Part shown: positions 31,401 to 44,432 of the stretch, one piece after another | Position numbering within the stretch: position 1 is the stretch's first letter | How the letters are laid out: each line of letters opens with the position of its first letter | Origin: Trogon surrucura | Lineage: Eukaryota > Chordata > Aves > Trogoniformes > Trogonidae | Direction: 5' to 3' | Assembly: GCA_020746105.1 (NCBI GenBank) | Contig: CM036633.1 | Coordinates: 9,904,501 to 9,968,500 of the forward strand | DNA length: 64,000 nucleotides | Made by a program: the position numbers and the translations under genes | The notes under the pieces: model-generated | Told to the model about the DNA's origin: nothing | Databases searched by the model: none | Seen by the model: only the letters and a program-made list of their open reading frames with translations

Positions 31401-34400
31401 GCTGCGGGCACTTTGCCCTGCAGTCGCTGACAATATCCCCGTTAAGCCCCACCATGACTGAGCCCAGCTCTGTGCTGGGCTCTCTCTTGCTCGCTCCTCC
31501 TGGGCTTGGAGCCGTTCTGCTGACTTCTTCCCGTTGCTCATTATTTCAGCTGGGGCTGTCATGGCAAAGGGCCTTGGTCTAGTTTGTGCCTCCTGGGAGG
31601 ATGAATGAATTGACATGGGGGCACTGGTTTCCTGCCAGCCTTGGCCATGGCTGGGGTGATGCTGGGCATGGGCGAGCTCCCTGACCTCAGGAAGCAGCGT
31701 GGCACCAGGGCGCTTGATTTACTGATTTCCGTAGGGACTGGGATGGGTTGCTGTTGAATGGCTTCTCACAGATCTCTTGGGAGACTCTGATGTGAGAAAA
31801 GAAACCTTTCTGCATGCCTCCTGTTGCAAATGCGGGGCCCCAATACATCCATCTCGGTGCCGTTTTTTCCATAGAGATGCAAAGTTGGAGAGCAATCACA
31901 AACGTGTTAAATGGAGCAGAGTCAGATATTGGGACACCCAAGGATGTCAGCAGCGGTGTCTGCTAAGGATTAGCACCCTAATACAGCACGGAGGGGCAAT
32001 TTCTACTCTCCATCCTTTCCTTGGTTGATGCCTCCCTGCAGCACATGGGAAGCTCAGGCAGCCGAGGATGATTTGGGTCTTAGATGATCAGTCTAAGTCC
32101 TGAACCCTTACACAATGTAGGGCTGAAAGTTTTGGACTTCATGGAAAATATATGGGAGAAATACTGTATCCCTGAAGGAGTAATTGGTGTGTTTTGCTTG
32201 ACTAAGTGTCTCCAAGTGAAAAGATGTCTCCATAATGCCACATTTTACTTTTCCTCTCCTCTCCTTTTGCAGGAAGGAAGATGTCTCTATGTGATCCTGC
32301 TGATGGCCCTGTACTGGTGCACAGAGGCGCTTCCTTTGGCTGTGACGGCTCTGCTGCCCATCGTCCTCTTTCCCTTCCTGGGGATCCTCCCATCTAACAA
32401 AGTTTGCCCGCAGTATTTCTTAGACACCAATTTCCTCTTTCTCAGTGGTTTAATCATGGCCTCGGCCATTGAGGAGTGGAATTTACACCGCAGGATCGCG
32501 CTCCGGGTCCTCATGTTGGTGGGAGTCCAGCCAGCCAGGTGACTATGGGACAGGGGGATCTCCACGGGGGACATGAGCTGCGGGTGCTGGGGAAGCAGCT
32601 CTGCTCTGGTGAGCTGTCGTGCAAGTGTCTCCCATACCAGGGGGCTGTCTGCACTCCCTCGTTTCAGCTCACTGAGTTTATTCAGCTGCTTGCTCAGACA
32701 CCAGTGGAGCATGAGGAGAATCGTTTGATTTAGCCCCATATTTGTGCTTTATCCAGTTACAGGATAGTCACAGAAGTACTTTTACTATTAATTTTGTTAT
32801 CTCTGCACACAAGCTTTTCTTCCTGTAGCTATAATATGTCAGAGAACTTGCCAAACTGAAGAAATTCAGCTTTTCCTTTTTTCTCTCTTTCAGACTAATT
32901 TTAGGGATGATGTTGACAACGTCTTTCCTGTCCATGTGGTTAAGTAATACTGCCTCCACTGCTATGATGCTTCCAATTGCAAATGCAATTTTAAAAAGCC
33001 TCTTTGGGGAGAAAGACACATCTAAGGATAAGAACAGGGAAAATGAAGAAAACCAAGGTAATTGAGACAGGACAGTAGCATAAGCCCCCTGAGGTCTACC
33101 CTGCTGCCATCAAATATGCCCCATTTCATTGACTTCACAAGTACCGGGTTTCTTAGCTGCAGCTTGATCTCGGTGCTGGTCCCATTTTAATGCACATTTC
33201 ATTACCGCAATGGAGGAGTATTGGCATAAAACTCCCTTTTATCCTTCCCCTTCCTCGTGTCAGGCAGGAGGCAATGCTTATGAGTTGTCCAGGAAAAACA
33301 AGAAGCGGTGACATCCAGCCGACCTGCTCTGTAAGCCTGCTGCTGGCACGTGTCAAAGTCCAGCTCTGGGCGCGGTGGTGATGGGATCCGTGGGGATACC
33401 TTGCTGTGGGGATACCCAGTGGAGGCTGTAGATACTCACACCTGGGCACATGAGTGTGATGAAACTGTGCGTTGCTGCAGGGGCAGGCAAGGGACCGGCC
33501 AGGCAGTGAGAGCAAGGTGAGGGTGAGGACAACGGCCCCTCCATGCAGCACACAGGGCTGCCCTGTGCTTGTGGACAGGTGGGTTCTCCTGTGTTCTGCT
33601 ATTCCGCTTCTCCCCTGAAACTGGAGCCTGAGCTGGAGGAGAGAGGGAGGATGAAAGGGAAGGCTGGCAGGTTAAACACCTTTTTATAAAGCACTTTGTA
33701 ATTTCCCAACTCAATGCTACTGCTTGATGGTGTTCCTGAGCAGGTTGTGGGCAGGCTGGGTCAGGGGTGTGCTGCCAGACAAGGTCTTTCTCTTCACAAA
33801 TCATTTACCGGGAGTTTGGGCTTCAGGCAGACAGTGATGAGAAATGGCAAAACAGAAATGAAGTCTCCTTTGCAGCTATTACTGGTAGTTGAAGCAGTAA
33901 TGGTATCTCTTTCTTGCATTAATTAGTAATTCTTCTGCCCTGTTATTTGAGAGTTATGGCTTTTTGATTCCCACCGAGTCCTAAGGCAGCAAAATGAGTC
34001 CCCAGAAGAAGACTCAAACATGTGCATACTCTAATAAAGATATAATTAGTCATTCATCATTAATGTCTAGTAATCATGAGATATCTGCATTCTGGGTTGT
34101 TTTATCACATTTACTTTATGAATTTTTGACCACTCACATCTATTACAATCAACCCCACTGACCTTCCTGCTATAATTTCTTATTCTGTAGAAGCATTGTG
34201 TTTTGTCAAGTCTGCTTCTAACCATCTTGACTCCATCCTCTGAAATGAAATGATGTGACTGTGCAGTTGTGACTGTAAATACATTAGAGTTTGGGAACAC
34301 ATAAAATCAAGACCCCCCCGCCTTTGTCCTAGACATCAGCAAGCACAAAATTAATGTCCTTGGCTCCCAATGCTTACAGTAGTAAGAGAAGGCAGAAAAG

Positions 34401-37400
34401 ACAAAAGGTGAGGCTTGCGGGCAGAAGGATGAATAAGGTGATGCTTTGCAAATATCATATGAAGATGTGATGATGTATTTTTCTTTTGAGGCAGAGGCTT
34501 ATAAAGTAATAAATACAAATGAAGGAGGAGTCATCTGTAAAATGTACAACATCAAGATACAGGTTTTCTTGTAGACTTTTTATTTGAGCTTTAGTGTCCC
34601 AAGGTAGACTCATCCTTTTCTGTAATCTTTCTGAATGAATGAGAAAAGCTAAGTTCCTTGAAGGAAGCCCTAAACCTGAAGTCAATCAAAAGCAACGAAG
34701 CCAATGTTACACCTAGGAGCAGAGATGTGAAGGTGAGCTTTCTGCAGGGCCTTTCTGTCTGTGGGGTGTCATGTGCAGTCAGGACTGGCTGCAAATCTAC
34801 AATGGGGCTGTTGCAGTTGTTTTTTTTCACAATCCTGGTGAAACATGACAAATGTAAGGAATGTGCATTTGAGGAGAAGGTATGCCGATTTCATAGTTTA
34901 TTTAAATTTTTAATTATCTAAGTGGATGGTAATCTGTGTTCCAAAAAAGCAGATTTATTTGTGAAGGGGACTGTATGTGGAAGCAAACATTTAAAATGGC
35001 ATATGATAAATTCGGTTTGTAAATCTGCTTGAATGTTCTTTAATAATACTATAGGAGCATCCAGGAGGCTAAAAAATATTTGGGTGGCTAAGAAAAACAT
35101 TTAAATACCTTAACAAATATGTAACATGTTACACGTATGTAATATGTATTTGATTTTCTGAAGAAGTCTCAATGAATGTATGAAACCAGCTTTTTGAAGG
35201 GCTTTGCTTACACACACAGTGTCAGAATTAAAGTGATGTCTCTGATCAGTTGGTCACACTTTTTTGCTGATGAGAGAACTTCAAGGTTGCAACGACTTTT
35301 ATCCATGCTCAACTGTGTGGGCAACTTGTGTTGTTGATGGCTAAAATTTGGTGTAGTGTTTTGTTCATTTTCACGCTGTTGGCTACTGATGCAAGAGTGC
35401 AGTCAGATGAATTTAGTGGCAATTGGATGATCCCTGAAGCAGGGCTATAAACTGAACACCAACAGGCTTTTTTCAACTTTCAGAACTTTTGGAGATGGGT
35501 TGTAGATTCTCTACAGTTGTTTGACAGCTCCAGCAATAGGTGTGTGACTGGAGACTGCTGTGCTAGTGAACCTGGCCATCTCTCCTGCTCTCTGCCCACT
35601 AACCCATCACTGATAATATTTCATTTCTCTGAGCAACTTCATTATCTCTAGGTAAAAATCACAAGAAAATATTTCCGTACTTGTTTTTCCTGCATAGAGA
35701 ATATCTTCTGCAAATTCAAGATAATCTGCAGTCAGTGCTCGAGGTGTTTCATTGGGTCGCAGACCTAGAAATGATGTCTCTAAAGGGGTGGGTGGGAAAT
35801 GTGTGGTTTTGGACACCTCTACCTGGTTTGACTGCCTAAGCCCAGCCCGTGCTGGCGGGGTACGGCCCTGCACTGCTACCTGCACCCCTTGGTGAGTGAA
35901 AATATTCCTTCTTGGGCCTTTCCAGCTTTTTAGAAACAACAAAAATGCCATTAAAGCCCAATTTACCTAGTACAAGCCTTTCTGCCTCTAAGGTCTACGA
36001 GCTATTTGGGTGAAATGGTCACTGAATCCTTCTCATATTGCTCCATGAGAGCTTTGTACAGCCAGGTCCTACCTCTTTGACCTCTTCTGCATTAGGCTCC
36101 TGTAACAATTTTCAGCTCCTTTTTGTAAGCATCATAGGAAAAGTTTGCTCTGCAGCAACTCCTGGCTTTCCTTTGCATGGTTGCCTTTTGCAAATTTTCC
36201 TTGAGAGGGAACTCAGAGATGGACCTGGCAAGATGGGAGAGGAGTTTGGGCTTAGCAGGGAAAAAAAGTGGAAAATGTTAAGAGATAGAATGAGGTATGT
36301 GTCTTAGCAGAGCCAGCCCTAGGGTTGAATGGGACATAAGAGGCCTTGGACTAAATGTTTTGGGGGATCAACAGTCAACCACGGCTTAATGTTTGTCCTT
36401 CTAATTACACCCCTCCATGGGGGACATTGTTGGGATGAAAGCTCAGCATGTGTATGTCCCAGCCAATTAACTCCAATTCTGTAAATTAGCGATGTGTAAA
36501 ACATGACTTTGCAAAACTCCTTGGTTCACTGAGCTGGAACGAGCTTGGTGGCTTCAGCACACACGTAAGCGAGTCCAGAGACTTTGACCACTGGCCCCTC
36601 TCCCTGCCCTGCTTTTGGTCTCCGGTGCATACATGGGCAGAAGAAGATCATGGTTTGGACTGAGGAGAGGTGCAAGGAAATTTGGGGTGGCAGTGGCGGG
36701 AGTTTGGTTCTGCATGCAGTGGTCTGCAGAGCACAGGGAGGTGCAGGGACACAGGCCTCTGGATCAAAAAATATGCAAAGAGCCTAAGGAAAGGCAGCAG
36801 AGCCAGCGGTGGTGGGAATGGGTCACTTGGACTGAGCGGGGATAAAACTCACAAATGCTCCAGACCTGAGGAGAAATATGGAAAATGGAATTTAATAGCG
36901 CACATCTACTCCCAACCTCAGGAGGTCAAGCCATGATCCAGGACTACAAATACCACAAGGCTCAGTGTGAGATCTGGTAAAAAAGAGTGATTGTGTTCCA
37001 ATTTTGTCTTTTGATTTTGCAATTCTCCCATATTTATGTCTGTGGTAGAGTGGTGTGCACCTCCCTGTTTGCTACTGAGAACATTGGTTGTTCTGGTGAA
37101 AACAGACCCTTTCCTCAAGTGCTCCTGAGTCCTGCTTCTGTTCCCTGTGGTTGGTGATAAGGGACAGTGAGGTAGAGCCCATGTGGAATATGCAGGAGTG
37201 TCCCTGGAAACTGGGTATGTGACAGAGTCCCCCTGGCGTGGCCCTAAACTTGCATTGGGGACCAGTTGCTCAGCCTACAGGGTCTGTCATTTATGGAGGG
37301 GATGATGGGCTTGGGAATGATCTTTGCTGTCCGAGTGGGTTTCAGAGGAGCTGGTATAAAGCCTAATCCCAAATATGTTTAACTCGTGTCTTATAACAAT

Positions 37401-40400
37401 GAATTATAGCTTTGTGGTGCCATTGCGGTAGGTGTCTGCAACAGGTAAAATTCTCATCCCTTGGGAATGGAGCTCCATGGCAGGGAGTGCTCCTGCCACA
37501 CCTTGGAGAAGGTGCCTCACACATACATCAGGCCCAACAGTTTTTCTTCCTAAGAATGAACTACAGTTACCCTTCCCCCCTCAACCTATTACTCTATAAG
37601 GGACACTCTGGCACTCCTGGTCACGTTAGTATATCCCAGAGCCCAACCAGCGGCAGAAGCAGTAAAAGGACCGAGCACCTCTGGGTGTTGGAGGAGAAGC
37701 TGGGTGCTGCGGTGGGACCAGAGTGGTGGCAGGAGGAGATAGGCTTGTTCATCCCTGTGGAACACTCCTGTCCCCATGGCATGAGCTCACCCTTCGTTGA
37801 CACAGCCCCTCCTCTGTAGATGGCGGTTGTTTCCTCCATTCCTGTTTGGTTCAAGGAGAGTGTTCTAGATGCATTGAACTGTTTTAAAGTCCTCATCTTT
37901 CTTTTTCAGCATCTTTACAGCAGAATAAACTTTACACTGTACCAACTGAGATGCAGTTTCTGGCAAGTACTGAGGAGTAAGTTAACTATAAAGTTTGTAT
38001 TAGAGAGTTGAGAGAGAACTATCCCCTGAGCTAGATCAAGTTATAGGAGTTTGAAATTCAATCATTGAAATGTTTTGATTATACCAAACTTTGCCATCAC
38101 TAGCAACCTCATGATAGAAACCCTCCTCCGTGTGTCCAGAATCCCTCTTCAATGTCCAAATCATTGCAGAGATTTTCCAGCCACTCTGAAATGGTGGCCA
38201 GAGGTGTCTCTGGTTGGGGAATTGTGCCTTGTTTTTCACAGGAGTATAAAATATGTGAAGCTGGTGATGTAAAACCCACCAGGAGTTACACACTGGTGAT
38301 GGTCCTGCTTTGATAACAACGATGGGAAGGAAGCATCCTTTCAGGAACAGATGATTCTTTCCTCTCAGTGCTATCAAATTTTTTATTTTATTTTTTAATT
38401 TTCCTTTTAGCAGTCCTGTGGATTTTAAGCTAAATGTTACTAGTTGCTGAGGGGCTGGGCAAGGCACATACACCATCAGCTCCTGCGGATGGGTGCCGAG
38501 GGTGCTCTGCCCTCTGTAAGGCTGCTGGTCCCACGTGGCAGTTCACCGAGCAGACCCCTCTGCTGCACTCAGCTCCTTAGGTGTCCTTGAAGACAGGGTT
38601 AGCTTGGATTTCTAAAAACTGGGAGTTTTCCTTCTGTCAAGGCTCTGAAGTGGTTGCGCTGTATTTAAACCAGGGCTTTCACCGGATTCTCTTTTGGACT
38701 ATTTTAAAGCAAAGATCTGACGGAGGAGAGGGAGGTTGCCAGCGATGCTATCTCTGACTTAAAGAAGGAGGAGGAATACAAAACAAATATATGGAAAGGT
38801 TTCCTCATCTCAATCCCATATGCAGCCAGCATTGGAGGTACAGCAACCCTGACAGGAACTGCACCAAACCTCATCCTTCTGGGACAGCTGAAGAGGTATG
38901 GGAGGCCGTCCTGGAGAGCCCTGTAAATCCTGGAAAACAGAGACATCCTTGTAGGAAGTTGCCTTCTGTGCTGAGAACTGGTTTGGAAAATTCATGCCCT
39001 TCCAGAACGTTCAGGGAAGCTGTGAGGAGATGAAAGCAGAGAGCCTTAGCCGTAATCAAACAGGTTTCTAATGTACCCAGCCAGGCTCTCAGCCAAACCA
39101 GTGCATGTGTGCCTGGACCACGTGCTTACAATCGAGCTGGTAACTATTTTGATGAAACAGGCCATGTAGTGTTTTGTGAGCAATTATATCTACCCCTGTA
39201 TAGTAGAGAGTAATATAAAGAACTCGCTACCTCTGGCCTCTTTTCTTAGTCATAAAAGATGCCTCCTGTGTGCATCGGAACAGAGATCCGTGCCTTCCCA
39301 AGTGCCCGCAGGTGTTTCTTTCCTGGCCTCTCCAAGTGGTATGTTCAGGCTCTTCTGTACAGCATCCCTCTGGGGTTCATGTTCGGACTTTCCAGCACAA
39401 ATTGTAGCAGGGTTTAATCCTGAGTGTTCAGGAGCATCATTACACGAGACCATTAGCCTGTCTGCAGAGGGGTGTTCAGATCCTCCAGTGGAGGCTGGAC
39501 TGGGAGAGCTGTGGGTGCCAGGGTGGCCAGAGGGGTTGTCCCAACACAGCGTTCCCCGAATCTCCTAGTGCCCAGCTGACCGCTAATGCACACAGAGAAA
39601 TATTTTAAATGCACACTGGCAGGTTTATGGGATATTTTGCTGCTGATTTCAGATGTTTGTCTAACTTTACATTGGAGGGTTGCTTTCCCTTCTTGCATTA
39701 ATGTGATTTCTCCCGTTTGCTTAGTTATTTTCCAGAATGCGATGTGGTGAACTTTGGTTCTTGGTTTATGTTTGCATTTCCTTTAATGCTGATGTTTCTT
39801 CTCCTGGGATGGCTATGGATCTCCATCCTATATGGCGGGATTAGCCTGAGGTATGTTTATATTCACTATGCATATACGTAGTCTGATAATACTAGCATTG
39901 TGAAATTCATGTTCATCACAATTCTCATACTAAATCTACTGATATCACCCAGGATCATCTCCTGGACAGTGTGGCATTTCATAACTAATTTCAGGATGCT
40001 CTCAAGTCATATATTTTTAAGGAGGTGATATACAACAGGAAGGTTTTAAAGATATCTCTTAGTTACATATACTTTATCTAATTGAAATACATACTTGTAT
40101 GGAGTATGTATTGTATATTAATTCAATTAAACATACAGTTTTTAGAGGTTGTTTTACTGCCTGACCTGGGCCTGTGAAGGTCAGTGGCAGATTTTCATTG
40201 ACAGGAGGGAAAGCAGAATCAAACTTTGAAGATCAGCATGAAATCTTGGTTCCCTTGGAATTAGTACCAAAAAATCTGGAACATAAAAAAAAGACAGGAT
40301 TTGTTCTTGGGGCAGAAACTTGAGTTTGGAACAGATTACTTCACAACAGGGCTTAATTTTACAACAACGTGTTAATCTGTAACTGCGAATAACATGTTTT

Positions 40401-43400
40401 TCCGGTAAAGCTGTGCTGGACACGTGCAGCCCCTGGTGTACACTACTTAAAGTGGTTGCAGCATTGCCATGCTGGTTCTGCTGGAGCCCTCCCTCCCGCT
40501 GTACACTCTCATATGGGATAGGAACAGACTCACAGTCCTGCTTCCTCCAGGGACCATGCAGAATTTCTCATACTTAGAAAAGTCCATAATTGTTATTTTG
40601 AGTTAGACATGCAAAGAACAGGTGTCCAAATATTTACATTGTCTCAGAGACAGGAAAAAAATCAATGGGAAAGTTTCAGTCCAGCATATGCCCGACACTG
40701 GTCCTTCATGGCAGGCTCTGTGCTGCGGTGGGATGCTGAGACACGCACTGCATCCCCCTGTGCGATGCGGAGCCCGAGTTGCCGCGTCCAACAGCGAGGG
40801 CTGGGGCACGGCCCCGGATGATATGGTGACTGAAGAGGTGGCTGTGCTGGCCAAAGCCCCTGGCGAAACACTGAATTGCTCTTGTGCACGGAGAACGTGA
40901 TGCTTCTTGTTTTGTTTGGCTTGTCCCTGTCAGCACAACGCCCAGCTTTACTGGGATAGCTGGGCCAGCACAGATACCAGTATTCCCCAGTGGCGAGATG
41001 CCTCGGAAGAGACATTGCAAAGCCAGACAAGTACAACCGAGTGTCTGCAGGACTTGGGCTGCTTTGACTGTAACAACTCAGGGACAGTGGCTGGACTTTC
41101 TACGTGGGCAAGTCCGTGGCATCTGCAGTGCACTATGGACAGATGGACATGGCTCCAATAGCAGGGTGGCTTTGCTGGAATCCAGAGGACCTTAAAAGGC
41201 TTAGGTATGGGCTAGCTGAGCTGAAGCTGCTGCTTATAACACCCCTCAAAAATAAGCAACCAAGGAGCCAGGTATAGCTATTTAAAGTTCAGGAACTTCT
41301 GAATGATCAACCATTCATCTGTACAGAAGATCCAGGCACGATATCCCTTTGAAACAGTGAATGCAGAAAGGAAGCGCAGGCAGCGTGAGGCTTCGTGGAA
41401 GCATCTGTTGCAGAAAGTTGGGTTTGTAGGTTTAATCAAGATCACAGGCAGGGTTAGAAACTAGATTCAGCATCATGCGATGTGATGGGAGATGCAGTGC
41501 AAGATATGAATATATCATTTGTATGTGCGTACTACGAAGGATCAAACTGTGCATGTGGTCAGCATGGCCAGACTTAAGAGGCTTAGCCAGGAGCACATTA
41601 ACATTCCTGGCCAGTTAGAAATTCCTCACATATTTTGTTGATCCTCTGCAGCATCCTGAGATCACCCAGGAAATTGCAAGTGACTTGAGAAGTGAAGGAA
41701 CAGATTAATTTTTCATGTAACCCTCTTCCTAGTTGTTCTGCCCAAGTAGGTAACTGCTAGGAATGAGGAAATCCTGAAATACTGGGGCTTTCTTTTGGCA
41801 ATCACAGCCCATGCTGGAAGAAACAGTTCAGAATATAAACAAGAGGAAACTTCCCAACCTCTTCACGGTCTCCTTTGTATGAATACATAGAGAAATTATA
41901 TGTAAAATAGGGCCTTATTGCCTTTATCTGCACTAGAGACCTTGATTTTTAGTCTTCATAGTCTGAAGAGAGTGCAAACTGAGCTGCCAGAGATGTGCAG
42001 CACTTTGGAGCTTGCAGAGCAGGCACTGGAGAAGGGCACCAAGTCATGCCTGTGCAGCAGTAGAAGATGCAGCATTTACTATGTGTCAGTTATATTAGAG
42101 GCATGTGAAAATGTAACCGTGTTTCTTGACAGGGGCTGGAGAACAAAAAAGTCAAATATAAGAGTGGATGCAGAAGCCCGCGCCAGGGAAGTGATAAAGG
42201 AGGACTATCAGAAACTGGGTCCTACAAAGTGAGTCATAAAGTCGGGTCTGAAATAAAAAAGAAATCAAGTAAGTTTGGAAATGTCCTGCATTAAGAGTGG
42301 AGGACTGGGGTAAACAGAGTTTTTTGTAGAAGAGAACAAAATATATTTCCACCTAATGTGAAGTTTGTTTTTTACATGCTCCAGCCTCTTCGCTAATGTG
42401 AATAATTGCAACTAGCAGCTTGTACTGAAATCTTCTTCAGAACAAAGTTCATATTATAGAATATATCATGCTGTGTTGCTTAATTACTGCTTGAAGTTTT
42501 TCTACTTCAGGGACAAAACCAGTCGTGGGTGGTTATGTACTGATCAGCACAGGCTGAATTTTGAAGGGTGGTTCATACCTGTTCTGCAAAGTAGCTGAGA
42601 AGGCTGGTGAATGATATGATAGATGATATCCATAGATGGAATTTTATGAATTGTGGATATACTTAATAAATCTTAATAGCTGTTCAAAGAAAGTATATGG
42701 AGTGAAGTCAGATCTGTGTCATGAAATACACTATTTTTTTTCTGCATAACTCCTTCAACTGTATTAGGCTGGTGAAGAAAGAGCAAGAGACTTTTAGGTT
42801 CTTATTGTAGTTCCTCAAAGGTCATCTTCTGGAAAAAACTTGGTGCAAATTGCAGTGATGGGGATCATGTTTCGGAGAAAGGAACCAGCAGAAAAAAAAT
42901 GTGTGTTTTAGACTTATGAGAAGTTCTATAAAAAGGAAGAGTTGACTATCTCTAGGAATCAAACCCTAGGTATGTCCAACCAGCCACCCATATTCTGGGC
43001 AACTAGGGCTAGTGAAGGCTTTTGAAGCTGTAGGTCTTAACCTTAAATGGTTTGTGTTTCCCCACTTGCAAAATAGTATTTTCATACTCAAGGCAATTCT
43101 GTAAAGATTCAGCGATGTTTGTGTCATGCTTTCGACATGGTAATTATTGCTGTTGTGGGGAAAATGGAGTGATTCTTCAAAGACAATTGTCTGTGCCTGT
43201 GCTGGAGATGAAAGAAATTGGTTTATTTGTTCCATTCAGTACATTATCGAGCAGCCTGCAAAATGTCTCTGAAAGAATCAAAGTCCCACTTTGAGGTCTA
43301 GGAGTGAGAAAGTCCATTAAGCCATACTCTACCAATTTGATTAGCAACCCCATAACTTAAAATCAGTGCAAGTGGCCTCTTCCCAATGGTTTAAATGTCC

Positions 43401-44401
43401 TTCCTTGTGCTCGGAGAGATTTTAAGCAGTGTTTTGAGTCATTCTCTCGGTTAAATCTTGACCCCACTAGATACTTAGCGAATGGTATTGCCATTTACCT
43501 GGCTGTTTGTCATGTGTCTAAGGGATACTGTTTAGGTTTCGATCTTGAAGAAGTTTATTCCTGCTCTCTCGTCTATGATTTGAATTCCATCTCTCTTTAA
43601 TGTATTCCAATAAGAGATAATTGCTGGCGGGTATCAATATTGGCAAACAGATCTGCAATCTATTCCAATGTTTCACTGTAGTTATTCTTAGAAAACCAGC
43701 CTAAACTTCTGACCCAACCTGCTGCGGCCTGAGTTCAGCACTTGTCCTAGCTTGGATCCACCCCTTTAGCACATCAGCATTTTAACTGCATTTCTTTACA
43801 TTTTTAGGTTTGCAGAGCAGGCAATTTTGTTCTTCTTCTGCATGTTTGCAATCATGCTTTTCTCCAGGGATCCCAAATTCATTCCAGGTTGGGCAAGCCT
43901 GTTTGCACCAGGGTAAGATGTTATTTTCATACCACTGCCAAATTTTTTCAATAGCATTGAGATTTCTGGGTTTCTGATTGTATTGCTTAATGCTATTACT
44001 TGGGTTTCCTGAAATAAATTAAATTGAGCTTGAAGTAGCAGAGCCAGCTTTATTGTTTCTGTCTCCCAGAGGAGGTACATGAAGCCTGGTGGGAAGTTGG
44101 CATGTGTCTATCTGAGGCCATTGCTAGGGTTTTTAACATTGATAAAGCTGTTTATAGGTACATTTACAGTGAAATGCTGAATTCTTTGTGCAATCCACTG
44201 ATTTCACTGGAGGTCTGGGAGAGACATCTCTCTGAAGAGAAATGGCAGGAGCTGACCCCTGTGTGCTATCCTGTCTGTTCGGCAAGTTTGTCTTCCCTGT
44301 GATATCCATACCTTGAAAAGATGAATGGATGTAGCAGCTGGGGAATGCAAAGCTTAGAGAGAGTGGTGTTATTTCTTAGCAGAGGAGACCTTAATAGTTT
44401 G

Positions 44402-44432
<31 letters not shown>

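Larger units (their letters stand above)
22406..32272 (+). other. SLC13A3: SLC13A3 intron 1 (9.9 kb)
   Basis: The longest intron of the gene. It contains an A/T-only stretch at 23,700-23,755 and a cluster of old repeats at 27.77-28.27 kb (listed separately). No independent gene was recognised; a minus-strand open frame of 187 codons at 28,400-28,963 has no family-like features. Confidence 0.85.
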
